From NCBI RefSeq assembly GCF_030646615.1, contig NZ_JAUSLG010000046.1, positions 1 to 55,530 of the forward strand: 55,530 nucleotides of DNA, given 5' to 3'. Below are positions 25,881 through 34,664 of this stretch, in pieces (the first letter of the stretch is position 1; each line of letters opens with the position of its first letter). The translations under genes were made by a program, and so were the position numbers. The notes under the pieces were generated by a model. That model was not told where the DNA came from and did not search any database. It saw only the letters and a program-made list of their open reading frames with translations. This DNA comes from Phenylobacterium sp. GTDB lineage: Bacteria > Pseudomonadota > Alphaproteobacteria > Caulobacterales > Caulobacteraceae.

Positions 25881-26579
25881 TCAGATCGTTGCGAGAAAGG
25901 CGTCGATCCAGCCGCCGACCCGCAAGGCGTCATGGGGCGCCGCATAACTGGCCACCGCCTGATCGGCCTGCGCAGGGTCATAGCGACTGCCCCGGCGCGC
26001 CTCGATCAAGGCCTTCGCATAGGCCGGCTCAAACTCCGGATGCAGCTGGATGGAGATGGCCGGCTGGTCGTCATAGGCCAGCATGCCGAAGGGCGTGAAG
26101 TCGCTGCCGGCCACCACCCGGGCGCCCGGCGGGGCCTTGACCACCTGATCCTGGTGAGAGGCGGCCACAGCGATGGGCCCGGACCTGTCCATCCAGGCCG
26201 CCGGGTCGCTCACCTCATAGGTGTGCAGGCCGACGCCCCAGCCCTTGGGGGACTTGATCACCTGGCCGCCGAAGGCCTGGGCCATGATCTGGTGGCCGAA
26301 ACAGACCCCCACCAGCCCCGCCCGTCCCTTGGACGCCCGCAGGAAGTCGCTGAGGTCCTCGATCCAGGGCAGAGGGTCATAGACGCCGGCCGACGAGCCC
26401 GTGATCAGATAGGCCGCGCAGGCCTCCGGACTTGCCGGCAGCTCGCCGGCCTCGGCGTCGAACACCACATAGTCGTGCGCGTTTGGCCCCAGCAGGGCCT
26501 GGAACATGTCGGGATAGCCGCCGAACTGCGCCTCCAGCGGCGCGGGAGGCCCGCCGGTCCTGAGAATGCCGAGCTTCAT
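25881..26579 (-). CDS. Class I glutamine amidotransferase-like protein
   Basis: 232 aa, cytoplasmic. The nucleophile elbow GVCFGHQ has Cys93, and the partner His lies in QLHPEFE, with Glu two residues later. It resembles stand-alone GMP-synthase-like GATases such as those hydrolysing gamma-glutamyl compounds. No synthetase partner is nearby, so the substrate is open. It lies 6 bases after the cca stop, in the same minus-strand run. Confidence 0.88.
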   Translation of the reverse strand: MKLGILRTGGPPAPLEAQFGGYPDMFQALLGPNAHDYVVFDAEAGELPASPEACAAYLITGSSAGVYDPLPWIEDLSDFLRASKGRAGLVGVCFGHQIMAQAFGGQVIKSPKGWGVGLHTYEVSDPAAWMDRSGPIAVAASHQDQVVKAPPGARVVAGSDFTPFGMLAYDDQPAISIQLHPEFEPAYAKALIEARRGSRYDPAQADQAVASYAAPHDALRVGGWIDAFLATI

Positions 26580-26585
26580 GCGTCC

Positions 26586-27836
26586 CTAGTAGGCCATGCC
26601 CTGGGCGACGGCCTTGAGCTTCTCGATGGCCGAGAACTTGTCCTCGAGGAAGTCGTGGTCGATCCACCAGGCCTCGACCTCCTGCAGCACCTGGCCGACC
26701 ATCGGCCCCTTGGGCACGCCGGCATGGACCACCTCGTCGCCGGTCAGCGGGAAGGGCGGCGGGGTCCAGCTGTCGCCGAGCGCCAGCAGGCCGCGCCATT
26801 GGGCGGCGGTCGCCGTGCGGTTCGACCGCGCCCAGGCGAGCTTGACCCGGTCGTGGAAGGTACCGGTCCCCAGGGCGTAGACCGCCCGGCGGGACTCCCG
26901 TGGGCTCATCCAGCTGGTGATCTTAGGCCCCTGCCCCTTGGCGGCGACCAGGCGGTCGCGCTCGGCGTTGGAAAGCCGCAGGCGCTCGGCGGCCTGGGCC
27001 ACGGCGATCTGGTCGGCCGGCAGCAGGCAGGCCAGCCGCAGGACCGGATCGCATTCGAAGAGCATCTCGCTCTCGATCTCCACCAGGGCCTCGAAATCAT
27101 GCAGGTCGCCCACGGCCGGCAGGATCACGTCCAGCACCCCGGCCTCGGCCATCAGCCGCACGCCGGCCCGCGGGTCGTCGGCGGCCAGCAGCTTCAACAG
27201 TTCCTTGGAGACCCGCTCGCCCGGCCGGTCAGCCAGGGAGTCGCGCAAGGCCTTGCAGGCGGCCAGGGCCTCGGAGTCCGGCGCGCCGCGGCCATACCAG
27301 GCGTGGAAGCGGAAGAAACGCAGGATGCGCAGATAATCCTCGGCGATCCGCGTGCGGGCCTCGCCGACAAAGACCACCTTCCCCGCCCGGGCGGCCTCGA
27401 GGCCGGTCCCCAGGGGGTCATGGATCGCGCCGTCGCGGTCGGCATAGAGGGCGTTGAGGGTGAAGTCCCGGCGCTGGGCGTCCTCCGCCCAGTCGGTGGT
27501 GAAGGCGACCACGGCGCGGCGGCCGTCGGTCTCCACGTCCCGCCGCAGGGTGGTGATCTCGAAGGTCTGGCCCTGGGCGAGCGCCGTGATGGTGCCGTGC
27601 TCGACCCCGGTGGGAATGGCCTTCAGGCCTGCGGCGACCAGGGCGGCGGTCACCTCGTCCGGCGTCAGCGTGGTGGCGATGTCGATATCGCTGACCGGCG
27701 CGCCCATGACGGCGTTGCGCACCGCGCCGCCCACCACTCGGGCGCAGCCGGGGCCGCCCCGGGCCTCCAGGGCGTCGAACACCGCGGCCGTCGCCGGCGC
27801 GCTCAACCAGGGGCGTGGACCAAGGCTCTCGCTCAT
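26586..27836 (-). CDS. cca: CCA tRNA nucleotidyltransferase
   Basis: Adds or repairs the 3' CCA of tRNAs. 416 aa. The class II polymerase head has VVGGAVRNAVMG and the metal-binding DIDIATT, followed by RRDFTLNALYADRDG and RILRFFRFHAWYG. A C-terminal helical body replaces the HD domain of the enterobacterial enzyme. Its start overlaps the stop of the upstream DUF6111-like gene by 4 bases. Confidence 0.95.
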   Translation of the reverse strand: MSESLGPRPWLSAPATAAVFDALEARGGPGCARVVGGAVRNAVMGAPVSDIDIATTLTPDEVTAALVAAGLKAIPTGVEHGTITALAQGQTFEITTLRRDVETDGRRAVVAFTTDWAEDAQRRDFTLNALYADRDGAIHDPLGTGLEAARAGKVVFVGEARTRIAEDYLRILRFFRFHAWYGRGAPDSEALAACKALRDSLADRPGERVSKELLKLLAADDPRAGVRLMAEAGVLDVILPAVGDLHDFEALVEIESEMLFECDPVLRLACLLPADQIAVAQAAERLRLSNAERDRLVAAKGQGPKITSWMSPRESRRAVYALGTGTFHDRVKLAWARSNRTATAAQWRGLLALGDSWTPPPFPLTGDEVVHAGVPKGPMVGQVLQEVEAWWIDHDFLEDKFSAIEKLKAVAQGMAY

Positions 27837-28135
27837 GGGGCCGGCGTTTCCTTTTCCTCGAAGCGTCCTGGGCTGACCCGGCCGCCCTCATTCACTTCCG
27901 CGGGCACATAGATCTCGCCGCGGTTGTCCGATTGGAACACGACCATGAACAGCAGCGAAAGGCCAAACAGCACCGCCGAGGCCGTGCAGAGCCAGGCCCA
28001 GGGCGTCGCGCCCATGGGGCGGCCCGTGCGCTTGGCGTACTCGGCCCAGATGAACCAGATCACGAAGGGCAGCGCGATCAGCACCGACCGGAGGAGAAAG
28101 ACCCTAAGCAACCGCGCCTCCATAAAGCCGATCAT
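27833..28135 (-). CDS. DUF6111-like small membrane protein
   Basis: 100 aa with two helices (about 10-30 and 47-67) and a polar C-terminus ending FEEKETPAP. The alternation LLRSVLIALPFVIWFIWAEY resembles the alphaproteobacterial DUF6111 family, of unknown role. Its 5' end overlaps the Nudix gene by 32 bases; an internal ATG at 28123 would cut the overlap to 20. It overlaps cca by 4 bases, so translation is probably coupled. Confidence 0.75.
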   Translation of the reverse strand: MIGFMEARLLRVFLLRSVLIALPFVIWFIWAEYAKRTGRPMGATPWAWLCTASAVLFGLSLLFMVVFQSDNRGEIYVPAEVNEGGRVSPGRFEEKETPAP

Positions 28136-28748
28136 AGAGCGACCGGAGCATTCCGGCCGTGGCGCCCCAGATGAACCTGTTCTCGTGCGTCATGGCGTAG
28201 AAACGCCGGAGCTGGCCGGAAAACTCCCGCTCGTGTTCCTCATGGTTGGAGGGATCCATGAGAAAGCCGAAGGGCGTCTCGAACACGTCGGCCACTTCGG
28301 CGGGGTTGGGGGCGAGCGTGAAGTGGGGCTCGATGAAGCCCACCACCGGCGTCACCAGAAACCCCGTCCCCGTGCGATAGGGGGTCGAGAGCCCGCCCAG
28401 GGTGACCAGGGTTCGCGGGATGCCGACCTCTTCCTCGGTTTCCCGAAGGGCGGTCTCCCAGACGGTCTCGCCGGGGTCGCGGCGCCCGCCGGGGAAGGCG
28501 ATCTGGCCGGTATGGCGGCGCAAGGTGTCGGCCCGCCTTGTCAGCAGCACCGAATAGCCGTGCTCGCGCTCGATCAGGCCCACCAGCACCGAGGCCGGGG
28601 TCAGCGGTTCAGGCGCATCGGCGAGGTCGGCCGAGCGCGGCCCGAAGTCCGAGGCCACGACGCCGTCCACTGGGTCATGGTCCTCCAGGGGATCGAGCCG
28701 CTGGGTGATCCACTCGCGCAGCGCCCCGACAGGCGAACCGGGGCTCAC
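28104..28748 (-). CDS. CoA pyrophosphatase (NudL-type Nudix hydrolase)
   Basis: 214 aa. A full Nudix box GGRRDPGETVWETALRETEE ending EVGI is at about residues 88-111, preceded by LLTRRADTLRRHTGQIAFPG, the NUDIX/UPF0035 signature of CoA pyrophosphatases. It probably cleaves CoA or acyl-CoA to phosphopantetheine and 3',5'-ADP. It overlaps the DUF1285 gene by 4 bases and sits directly upstream of cca. Confidence 0.9.
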   Translation of the reverse strand: MSPGSPVGALREWITQRLDPLEDHDPVDGVVASDFGPRSADLADAPEPLTPASVLVGLIEREHGYSVLLTRRADTLRRHTGQIAFPGGRRDPGETVWETALRETEEEVGIPRTLVTLGGLSTPYRTGTGFLVTPVVGFIEPHFTLAPNPAEVADVFETPFGFLMDPSNHEEHEREFSGQLRRFYAMTHENRFIWGATAGMLRSLYDRLYGGAVA

Positions 28749-29323
28749 GAGACCGGCGCCTCCGGCCGGCCGAGGGCGAACCAGGTCCCGGCCGATTCGA
28801 CGCCCAGCACCCCGTCCCGCTCCTGCGCCATCTCCACCAGTTCGTAGAAGACCGGGCGGCTGACCAGCGCCTCAAGCCCCCGGCGGACATGCAGATAGGG
28901 GCGCGGCTCCTGGGTGGCGGGGTCGATCTCGACGCGCAAGGGATTGTCGGCGCCGGCCTCGACCACATCGCCGACATTGGTGGTGAAGGTCAGGACGGGG
29001 GCGCCGTCCGGCCCGGTGACGACCTCCAGGGCGGTGGCGATGAAGGGCGCGTCCTCTACGGTGATCTTCATCTTCTCCACCGGCGTCACCAGCCAGTAGC
29101 CGTCCGGATCCTTGCGCAGGACGGTGGAGAACAGGCGCACCAGGGCCGCCCGGCTGATGGTCGCACCTTCGTGAATCCAGCGGCCATCGGCTGTGATGAC
29201 GATGTCGATCTCGCCGGAATGAGCCGGATTCCACAGGTGGACAGGGGGTAGGCCCCGGCCCGGCGCCTGCTTGGCCGCTGCGATCACACCATCAAGGCCA
29301 GCCTTGGAGTCGAGCTCTGTCAT
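28745..29323 (-). CDS. DUF1285 domain-containing protein
   Basis: 192 aa, soluble. GEIDIVITADGRWIHEGATI, LVRLFSTVLRKDPDGYWLVTP and PVEKMKITVEDAPF are the usual DUF1285 blocks. The function is unknown. It nearly always sits beside a NudL-type Nudix gene and cca in alphaproteobacteria (recollection), as here. It overlaps the Nudix gene by 4 bases. Confidence 0.88.
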   Translation of the reverse strand: MTELDSKAGLDGVIAAAKQAPGRGLPPVHLWNPAHSGEIDIVITADGRWIHEGATISRAALVRLFSTVLRKDPDGYWLVTPVEKMKITVEDAPFIATALEVVTGPDGAPVLTFTTNVGDVVEAGADNPLRVEIDPATQEPRPYLHVRRGLEALVSRPVFYELVEMAQERDGVLGVESAGTWFALGRPEAPVS

Positions 29324-29354
29324 GTCCAGAAGGTAGGCGTGCGCGACGGGCGCC

Positions 29355-29891
29355 TCAAGGCGCCGTAACGGCGCCCTGCAGCACGGTCTGATCGGCCGGC
29401 TGGCCCTGCAGGCGCTTCAGCAGCAGCCGGCGGGGGTCGACCGGCCCCGGCATCACGATCGCGGCGGTCGGCGCGGCCGAAAAGCCCAGCCGGCCGAAGA
29501 AGGGCGGATCGCCCACCAGCAGCACCTCGGCAAAGCCCGCCGCGGCCGCGGCGGCGCAGGCGACCTCCACCAGCCGGGCGCCGGCCCCCAGGCGCCGCGC
29601 CGCGGCGTCCACCGCCAGCGGGCCCAGGAAAATCAGCCGGCGGCCGCCCACGGCGACCTCGGACTGGCGGACCACGCCCACCAGACGATCGCCCTCCCAG
29701 GCGCAGAAGGACAGGTCGGTGCGAAGGGGGGCGAATTCCCTCACCCGCTCCGAAGCCTTGGCGAAGCGGCCGGGACCGAAGGCGTGGTCCAGCAACGCCT
29801 CGATGGCGGGGCCATCCTGCAGCGTCTCAGGGCGAATGTCGGGGGCGGGACTCGGGACGGAGTCCGCATGGGAAACGAAGGCGGCGGTCAT
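29355..29891 (-). CDS. GNAT-family N-acetyltransferase (YhbS-like)
   Basis: 178 aa. The acetyl-CoA region LGPLAVDAAARRLGAGARLVE is followed by VLLVGDPPFFGRLGF, typical of the YhbS-type branch. The substrate is unknown. No Shine-Dalgarno sequence precedes the ATG; instead three 12-base direct repeats abut the start codon. It lies 31 bases upstream of the DUF1285 gene and may head the minus-strand run. Confidence 0.85.
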   Translation of the reverse strand: MTAAFVSHADSVPSPAPDIRPETLQDGPAIEALLDHAFGPGRFAKASERVREFAPLRTDLSFCAWEGDRLVGVVRQSEVAVGGRRLIFLGPLAVDAAARRLGAGARLVEVACAAAAAAGFAEVLLVGDPPFFGRLGFSAAPTAAIVMPGPVDPRRLLLKRLQGQPADQTVLQGAVTAP

Positions 29892-29894
29892 GGG

Positions 29895-29926
29895 CGAACT
29901 TTGCGGCGAACTTTGCTGCGAACTTG
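29895..29926. repeat. Three 12-base direct repeats at the GNAT start
   Basis: CGAACTTTG occurs at 29895-29903 and 29907-29915, and CGAACTTG at 29919-29926. The period is exactly 12 and the first copy begins 3 bases from the ATG. Position and spacing suggest a regulatory site, or slippage-generated repeats. Confidence 0.5.
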
Positions 29927-30092
29927 GCAGGCTGCGGGACCCGGCCCGCGACTTCGGCGGCGCCAGGCGGCTCTAGAGGACGCGGATCTCGCGCCCGGTT
30001 CGTCGCAGCGCACGCATGGCGCCCCTCGCGGTCAGCCCTGGCGATCATGTCGCCGGAAGCGCGCCCGATAAGGCCCCCGCGAGCCGAGGTCA

Positions 30093-31427
30093 ATGGAAAC
30101 CGAATGGGCCGTTGCGGGGGGCGGTCCCTCGGGCCAAGTTGCGCCGCCCATGTCCCAGTCCCCGCCTGAGTCTCCGGACTCCCCGGCTTCCGAGCCCCTC
30201 CCGTCGGCCCGCGCTCTGCTGAGCCAGCGGAGCTATCTGCTGTTCTGGGGCTCGCGCTGGGCCAGCTCGATCGGCGTGCAGGTCCAGAGCGTGGCCCTGG
30301 GCTGGCAGATCTATGAGTTGGCCAGGCGCACCATGGGCGTCGCAGAAGCCGCCTTCGTGGTCGGCATGGTGGGGCTGGTCACCTTCATTCCCGTCTTCCT
30401 GCTGACCCTGCCGGCCGGCGAGGCGGTGGACCGCTATGACCGGCGCAAGATCCTGCTGGCCTGTTACGCCGTCGAGATGACCAGCGCCGGCATATTGGCC
30501 GTCGCCACCTGGCGGGACTTCGCCTCGGTGCCGCTGCTGCTGTGCGTGGCCGCCGTGTTCGGCGCCGGCCGGGCCTTCATGTCGCCGGCCGGCACGGCCC
30601 TTGGCCCCATGCTGGTGCCCCGCAGCCTGCTGCCCCGGGCCATCGCCTGGAATTCGCTGGCCTGGCAGACCGCCGCCATCGTCGGGCCGGCCATCGGCGG
30701 ACTGCTGCTGGCCCGCTCCACGGCGCTCGCCTACGAGACCGCCTTCTGCCTCTACGTGGCCGGCGCCACGCTCACCTTCTTCATCAGCGGCCGCACCAAG
30801 CCCGACCTGCAGCCCGGCTCGCGCCTGGCCCTGATCAAGGAGGGCCTGGTCTATGTGTGGCGCCAGAAGATCGTGTTCGGGGCCATATCGCTCGACCTGT
30901 TCGCCGTGCTGCTGGGGGGCGCCACGGCCCTGCTGCCGGTCTTCGCCCGCGACATCCTGCATGTGGGCGAGGAGGGCTTTGGCCTGCTTCGCGCGGCCCC
31001 CGCGGCCGGCGCCACGGTGATCGCGCTCATCCTGGCCGCCCGGCCGATCCGTTCGAACGCCGGGGTGACCATGTTCGCCGGCGTGGCCGTCTTTGGCCTG
31101 GCGACCATCATCTTCGGCGTCTCGCGCTCGCTCTGGCTGTCGGTGGCGGCGCTGGCCATCCTGGGCGGGGCGGACATGCTCAGCGTCTATGTGCGCCAGA
31201 CCCTGATCCAGCTGGTCATTCCCGACAATATGCGTGGCCGGGTGGCGGCGGTCTCGACCCTGTTCATTGGCGCGTCGAACGAACTGGGGGAGTTCCGGGC
31301 CGGAGTCTTCGCGCGCTTCATGGGGGTGGTGGCGGCCGCCGTGGTGGGCGGCGTGGGCACGTTGATCGTCACCGGCCTTTGGGCCAAGCTCTTTCCCGAC
31401 TTGCGCAAGGCTGACCGCCTCGAATAA
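30093..31427 (+). CDS. MFS transporter (EntS-like MFS_3 family)
   Basis: 444 aa with about 12 hydrophobic helices. FWGSRWASSIGVQVQSVALGW in helix 1, the loop signature AGEAVDRYDRRKIL between helices 2 and 3, and the repeat-like second half place it in the EntS/DUF894 group of exporters. The first 45 residues are polar and Pro/Ser-rich. ATG 30093 has GAGG only 3 bases upstream; ATG 30150 is an alternative without a Shine-Dalgarno sequence. The substrate is unknown. Confidence 0.85.
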   Translation: METEWAVAGGGPSGQVAPPMSQSPPESPDSPASEPLPSARALLSQRSYLLFWGSRWASSIGVQVQSVALGWQIYELARRTMGVAEAAFVVGMVGLVTFIPVFLLTLPAGEAVDRYDRRKILLACYAVEMTSAGILAVATWRDFASVPLLLCVAAVFGAGRAFMSPAGTALGPMLVPRSLLPRAIAWNSLAWQTAAIVGPAIGGLLLARSTALAYETAFCLYVAGATLTFFISGRTKPDLQPGSRLALIKEGLVYVWRQKIVFGAISLDLFAVLLGGATALLPVFARDILHVGEEGFGLLRAAPAAGATVIALILAARPIRSNAGVTMFAGVAVFGLATIIFGVSRSLWLSVAALAILGGADMLSVYVRQTLIQLVIPDNMRGRVAAVSTLFIGASNELGEFRAGVFARFMGVVAAAVVGGVGTLIVTGLWAKLFPDLRKADRLE

Positions 31428-31462
31428 CAATCCGCGCAATATTCTTTTAGGGAGATAGATCC

Positions 31463-32395
31463 ATGGGCGTATTAGACGGCAAGGTTGTCCTCGTCACGGG
31501 CGGCGGCAACGGTATTGGACGTGAGTGCGCGCTGATCGCCGCGCAACAGGGCGCCAAGGTCCTGGTCAATGACCTGGGCGGCAGCCTGAAGGGCGAGGAC
31601 GAGGGTTCCGCCGGACCGGCCGAGCAGGTGGCCCAGGAGATCCGCGCCGCCGGCGGCGAAGCGGCCTCCAACTCCGACAGCGTCACCAACTACAAGGCGG
31701 TTGAAGGCATGGTCGAGCAGGCCATGGACACCTTTGGCGGCCTGCATGCGGTGATCAATCCCGCCGGCATCCTGCGTGACGTGATGTTCCACAAGATGTC
31801 GGAAGACGACTGGGACAAGGTCATCGACGTGCACATGCGCGGCTCGTTCAACGTGGCCCGGGCCACCATCGAGCTGTTCCGCAACCAGAACGACGGCGCC
31901 TACATGTTCTTCACCTCGACCTCGGGGCTGCTGGGCAATATCGGCCAGGCCAATTACGGCGCGGCCAAGATGGGCATCGCCGGCCTGTCGCGGATCATCG
32001 CCATGGAAGGCGAGCGCAACAACGTCCGCTCCAACTGCCTGGCCCCCGTCGCCTGGACCCGCATGACCCAGTCGGTCCCGGTCAAGGACGAAGCGGCCGC
32101 CAAGCGCCGCGAAGCCATGGCCGCCGCCATCCGCGCCGACCAGCCGGCCCGCCTCTCGGTGGCCCTGGTCTCGCCGGCTGCGTCCCACGTGTCGGGCCAG
32201 ATCTTCGGCGCCTCGGGTGAGAACATCATCCTCTACTCGCAGCCCCGTCCGATCTCGACCCAGACCAAGGAAGAGGGCTGGAGCGTCGACACCATCCTGT
32301 CCGAAGCCGTCCCGGCCATGAGCGACAAGTTCTTCCCGCTGTCGCGCGGCCCGCTGGCCAGCCAGGGCGCCGCCCCGGCCAAGCAGGGCGCCTAA
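31463..32395 (+). CDS. SDR dehydrogenase, (3R)-hydroxyacyl-CoA dehydrogenase-like
   Basis: 310 aa. GKVVLVTGGGNGIGRECAL binds NAD(P), and VLVNDLGGSLKGED is typical of the multifunctional-enzyme type 2 hydroxyacyl-CoA dehydrogenases. NPAG stands in place of NNAG; the catalytic residues are in TSTSGLLGN and YGAAK. The C-terminal 60 residues after the fold are an extension. A role in beta-oxidation of fatty or steroid side chains is inference. AGGGAGA precedes the ATG; a strong terminator follows, so it is monocistronic. Confidence 0.87.
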   Translation: MGVLDGKVVLVTGGGNGIGRECALIAAQQGAKVLVNDLGGSLKGEDEGSAGPAEQVAQEIRAAGGEAASNSDSVTNYKAVEGMVEQAMDTFGGLHAVINPAGILRDVMFHKMSEDDWDKVIDVHMRGSFNVARATIELFRNQNDGAYMFFTSTSGLLGNIGQANYGAAKMGIAGLSRIIAMEGERNNVRSNCLAPVAWTRMTQSVPVKDEAAAKRREAMAAAIRADQPARLSVALVSPAASHVSGQIFGASGENIILYSQPRPISTQTKEEGWSVDTILSEAVPAMSDKFFPLSRGPLASQGAAPAKQGA

Positions 32396-32425
32396 GCGCT
32401 AGCGGTTGAGCTAGACCAAACGACG

Positions 32426-32457
32426 AGGCCCCGGTTCGAGAAGAGCCGGGGCTTTTT
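32426..32457 (+). terminator. Intrinsic terminator
   Basis: GCCCCGG (32428-32434) pairs with CCGGGGC (32446-32452), followed by TTTTT. It ends the SDR transcript and lies between convergent genes. Confidence 0.88.
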
Positions 32458-32478
32458 CGTTGGGGTAAGCATCGGCTC

Positions 32479-32901
32479 TCAGGCCTTGGTGATCTGGTCG
32501 CGCAGGGCCTGGATCTGCTTGTTCAGCGCCTCCAGCTGCGGGCCCGACATCTTGGACCGCTCCATCAGACGGTCGCCGAGGCAGTCGGACCGTTCGAGCA
32601 GCGCCTGGCCCTCGGGGGTTAGCTTCACCTCCACCCGTCGTTCGTCATCGAGGCTGCGCGTCCGAGTCAGCAGGCCTGCGGCTTCAAGGCGCTTCACGAG
32701 GGGCGTCACTGTGCTGGACTCCAGATCCAGGCGCGCGGCGACGCCGCCGATGGTCAGGCCGTCGGCCTCCCCCAGCACGCTCAGCACCAGGTACTGCGGA
32801 TAGGTCAGGCCCAGCTCGTCGAGCAGGGGCTTGTAGGCCCGGGTGACCGCCATGCTCGTGGCGTACAATGTGAAGCAGATCTGTTGGTCCAATGGGCGCA
32901 C
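32479..32901 (-). CDS. MarR/OhrR-type transcriptional regulator
   Basis: 140 aa winged-helix repressor. The N-terminal QQICFTLYATSMAVTRAY has a cysteine where OhrR carries its peroxide-sensing residue, and PLLDELGLTYPQYLVLSVL is the OhrR-like helix that follows. The recognition region is DLESSTVTPLVKRLE and the wing DDERRVEV. I chose the GTG at 32901, with GGAG about 8 bases upstream; the frame is open to 33000 but that part is atypical. It is divergent from the exported hydrolase, its likely target. Confidence 0.88.
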   Translation of the reverse strand: MRPLDQQICFTLYATSMAVTRAYKPLLDELGLTYPQYLVLSVLGEADGLTIGGVAARLDLESSTVTPLVKRLEAAGLLTRTRSLDDERRVEVKLTPEGQALLERSDCLGDRLMERSKMSGPQLEALNKQIQALRDQITKA

Positions 32902-32948
32902 GTCGCCTCTCCTCTGTCGCAAAATCTTCTTATCACAAAATTGGATGC

Positions 32949-33021
32949 CGCGATAATTATTATCTGGACAAGGCGAAATGGCGCGGCTAGGGGATTGCAT
33001 ATCGCGATAAACGTTATTGCG
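32949..33021. promoter_or_regulatory. Putative MarR operators in the divergent promoter region
   Basis: CGCGATAA occurs twice (32949-32956 and 33003-33010). The second copy forms an inverted repeat with TTATTGCG (33014-33021) across a 3-base centre. This 19-bp dyad between divergent marR and hydrolase genes has the size of a MarR-family operator. The surrounding AT-rich stretch (TAATTATTATC) stands out in GC-rich DNA. Confidence 0.5.
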
Positions 33022-33041
33022 AACATCAAGGGAGATGAGCC

Positions 33042-34010
33042 ATGACCGTATCCAACCAAGCTTCCCGTCGCGGGATCATGACCGCCGGCCTCGGCCTCGC
33101 CGCACTCTCGGCGGCCACCGTCGGGCAGGCGGCTGAGCCTGCGCCCTCGCCCACCGCAGGCGGCGCCGACCGCGCCGAAAGCGGCTATGTGACCACGAAG
33201 GACGGCGTGCAGATCTTCTACAAGGACTGGGGTCCGAAGGACGCCCAACCGATCGTCTTCCATCACGGCTGGCCGCTGTCCTCCGACGACTGGGACGCCC
33301 AGATGATGTTCTTCCGGCTGCAGGGCTATCGGGTGATCGCCCATGACCGACGGGGCCACGGCCGCTCCACCCAGACCGACAGCGGCAACGAGATGGACAC
33401 CTACGCCGCCGACGTTATCGCGCTGGCCGACGCCCTCGACCTGAAGAACGCCATCCATGTCGGCCATTCCACCGGCGGCGGCGAGGTCGCCCGCTACGTG
33501 GCGCGGGCCAAGCCCGGCCGGGTCTCGAAGGCCGTGCTCATTGGCGCCGTGCCGCCGATCATGCTGAAGACGCCGGCCAATCCGGACGGCCTGCCCATGG
33601 CGCTGTTCGACGGCTTCCGCGCCTCCCTGGTCGCCAACCGCGCCCAGTTCTTCCGCGACATCCCGGAGGGCCCGTTCTTCGGCTTCAATCGCCCCGGCGC
33701 CAAGGTCAGCCAGGGTCTGATCGACAATTGGTGGCGCCAGGGCATGTCCGGCGGCGCCAAGGCGCACTACGACTGCATCAAGGCCTTCTCGGAGACCGAC
33801 TTCACGGAAGATCTCCGGCAGATCGACGTCCCGGTGCTGATCCTGCATGGGGAAGACGACCAGCTCGTCCCCATCGCCAACAGCGCCCACCTGGCCATCA
33901 AGCTGGTGCGGCAGGGGACGCTGAAGACCTATCCCGGCCTGCCCCATGGCATGGCGTCGACCCACCCGGACCTGATCAACGCCGACCTGCTGGCCTTCTT
34001 CAAGGCCTAG
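33042..34010 (+). CDS. Tat-exported alpha/beta hydrolase (non-haem peroxidase-like)
   Basis: 322 aa. The N-terminus [18 protein letters not shown] is a twin-arginine signal, so the enzyme is probably periplasmic. The fold shows [11 protein letters not shown] (oxyanion region), [10 protein letters not shown], nucleophile Ser143 in GHSTGGGE, the Asp in HGEDDQLVP and the His in LPHGMAS. This is the pattern of cofactor-free chloroperoxidases/esterases. AAGGGAGA precedes the ATG. Together with the MarR/OhrR-like regulator it suggests an oxidant- or organic-peroxide-responsive pair (inference). Confidence 0.9.
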   Translation: MTVSNQASRRGIMTAGLGLAALSAATVGQAAEPAPSPTAGGADRAESGYVTTKDGVQIFYKDWGPKDAQPIVFHHGWPLSSDDWDAQMMFFRLQGYRVIAHDRRGHGRSTQTDSGNEMDTYAADVIALADALDLKNAIHVGHSTGGGEVARYVARAKPGRVSKAVLIGAVPPIMLKTPANPDGLPMALFDGFRASLVANRAQFFRDIPEGPFFGFNRPGAKVSQGLIDNWWRQGMSGGAKAHYDCIKAFSETDFTEDLRQIDVPVLILHGEDDQLVPIANSAHLAIKLVRQGTLKTYPGLPHGMASTHPDLINADLLAFFKA

Positions 34011-34033
34011 GCCGGTCGATCAGAACGCCCGAG

Positions 34034-34066
34034 AAGGCCCCGGTTCGCGAGAGCCGGGGCCTTTTT
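34034..34066 (+). terminator. Intrinsic terminator
   Basis: AAGGCCCCGG (34034-34043) pairs with CCGGGGCCTT (34054-34063), followed by a T-run to 34066. It ends the hydrolase transcript. Confidence 0.88.
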
Positions 34067-34079
34067 GGTCCTTTGGAGC

Positions 34080-34664
34080 CTAGAGACTCTTCGCGCCCCC
34101 TCGCCGTGAGCGCCATGTCTCCTGAGTGAGCCGCCAGAACGCCTTTTCCCTGACCCCCTCAATGTAGTCGCCCACGCCCACATGGACGAGGGTGAAGCCT
34201 TGCTTCTCCTTGATGCGTTGCGACGCACGGTTGGCGCTGTTCGTGGTCACATCGATAAAGGGCCAGTCCAACACCTCAAAGGCATAGGCATTCACCGCAT
34301 CGGCCGCTTCAGTCATCAGGCCACGACCCCAATATTCTTGGGCCAACCAGAAGCCGCGCATGGCGCCGACGTCAGCGTCTGGCCGCAAGTCTATGCGTCC
34401 GATCAGCTCATCCTCCCCATCGTTCAAGGTCAGAGCCCAGTAGAACTGCTCCCCGCGAGTTCGCTTCTCCAGGCAGTCGCGGACATTGATCTCCGCGCCA
34501 TCTTCTGGATAGGGCCACGGGACCTTCGCAACGAGGTGGCGCACCATCGCCCAGTGTGGGAAGTGACGCTGGACAGCCGGAATGTCCTCTAACCTTAGGG
34601 GCCGAAGAACAAGGCGATCCGTTTTTAGGCGTGGTGTTTCCGGGAGCGGTAACTTGAAGGGCAT
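34080..34664 (-). CDS. GNAT N-acetyltransferase (RimJ/RimL-like)
   Basis: 194 aa. TPRLKTDRLVLRPLRLEDI is the usual RimJ/RimL start, with IGRIDLRPD, the acetyl-CoA region EYWGRGLMTEAADAV and SANRASQRIKEKQGF. It may modify a protein N-terminus or a small molecule. GGAG precedes the ATG inside a small palindrome (GGAGGTCTCC). Codons are clearly less GC-biased than in the flanking genes, which suggests more recent acquisition. Confidence 0.87.
   Translation of the reverse strand: MPFKLPLPETPRLKTDRLVLRPLRLEDIPAVQRHFPHWAMVRHLVAKVPWPYPEDGAEINVRDCLEKRTRGEQFYWALTLNDGEDELIGRIDLRPDADVGAMRGFWLAQEYWGRGLMTEAADAVNAYAFEVLDWPFIDVTTNSANRASQRIKEKQGFTLVHVGVGDYIEGVREKAFWRLTQETWRSRRGGAKSL

Noticed and set aside
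25932..27911. 659-codon plus-strand open frame opposite cca and the amidotransferase
   Set aside because: Same antisense effect; no recognisable domains, and the genes on the other strand carry full catalytic motifs.
29895..29926. Alphaproteobacterial SOS (LexA) box
   Set aside because: That box is GTTC-N7-GTTC; here the GTTC units on the minus strand are 8 bases apart, so the spacing is wrong.
32902..33000. N-terminal extension of the MarR-family gene to an ATG at 33000
   Set aside because: The extra 33 residues are unlike the family, would run through the operator region, and the GTG at 32901 has a good Shine-Dalgarno sequence.
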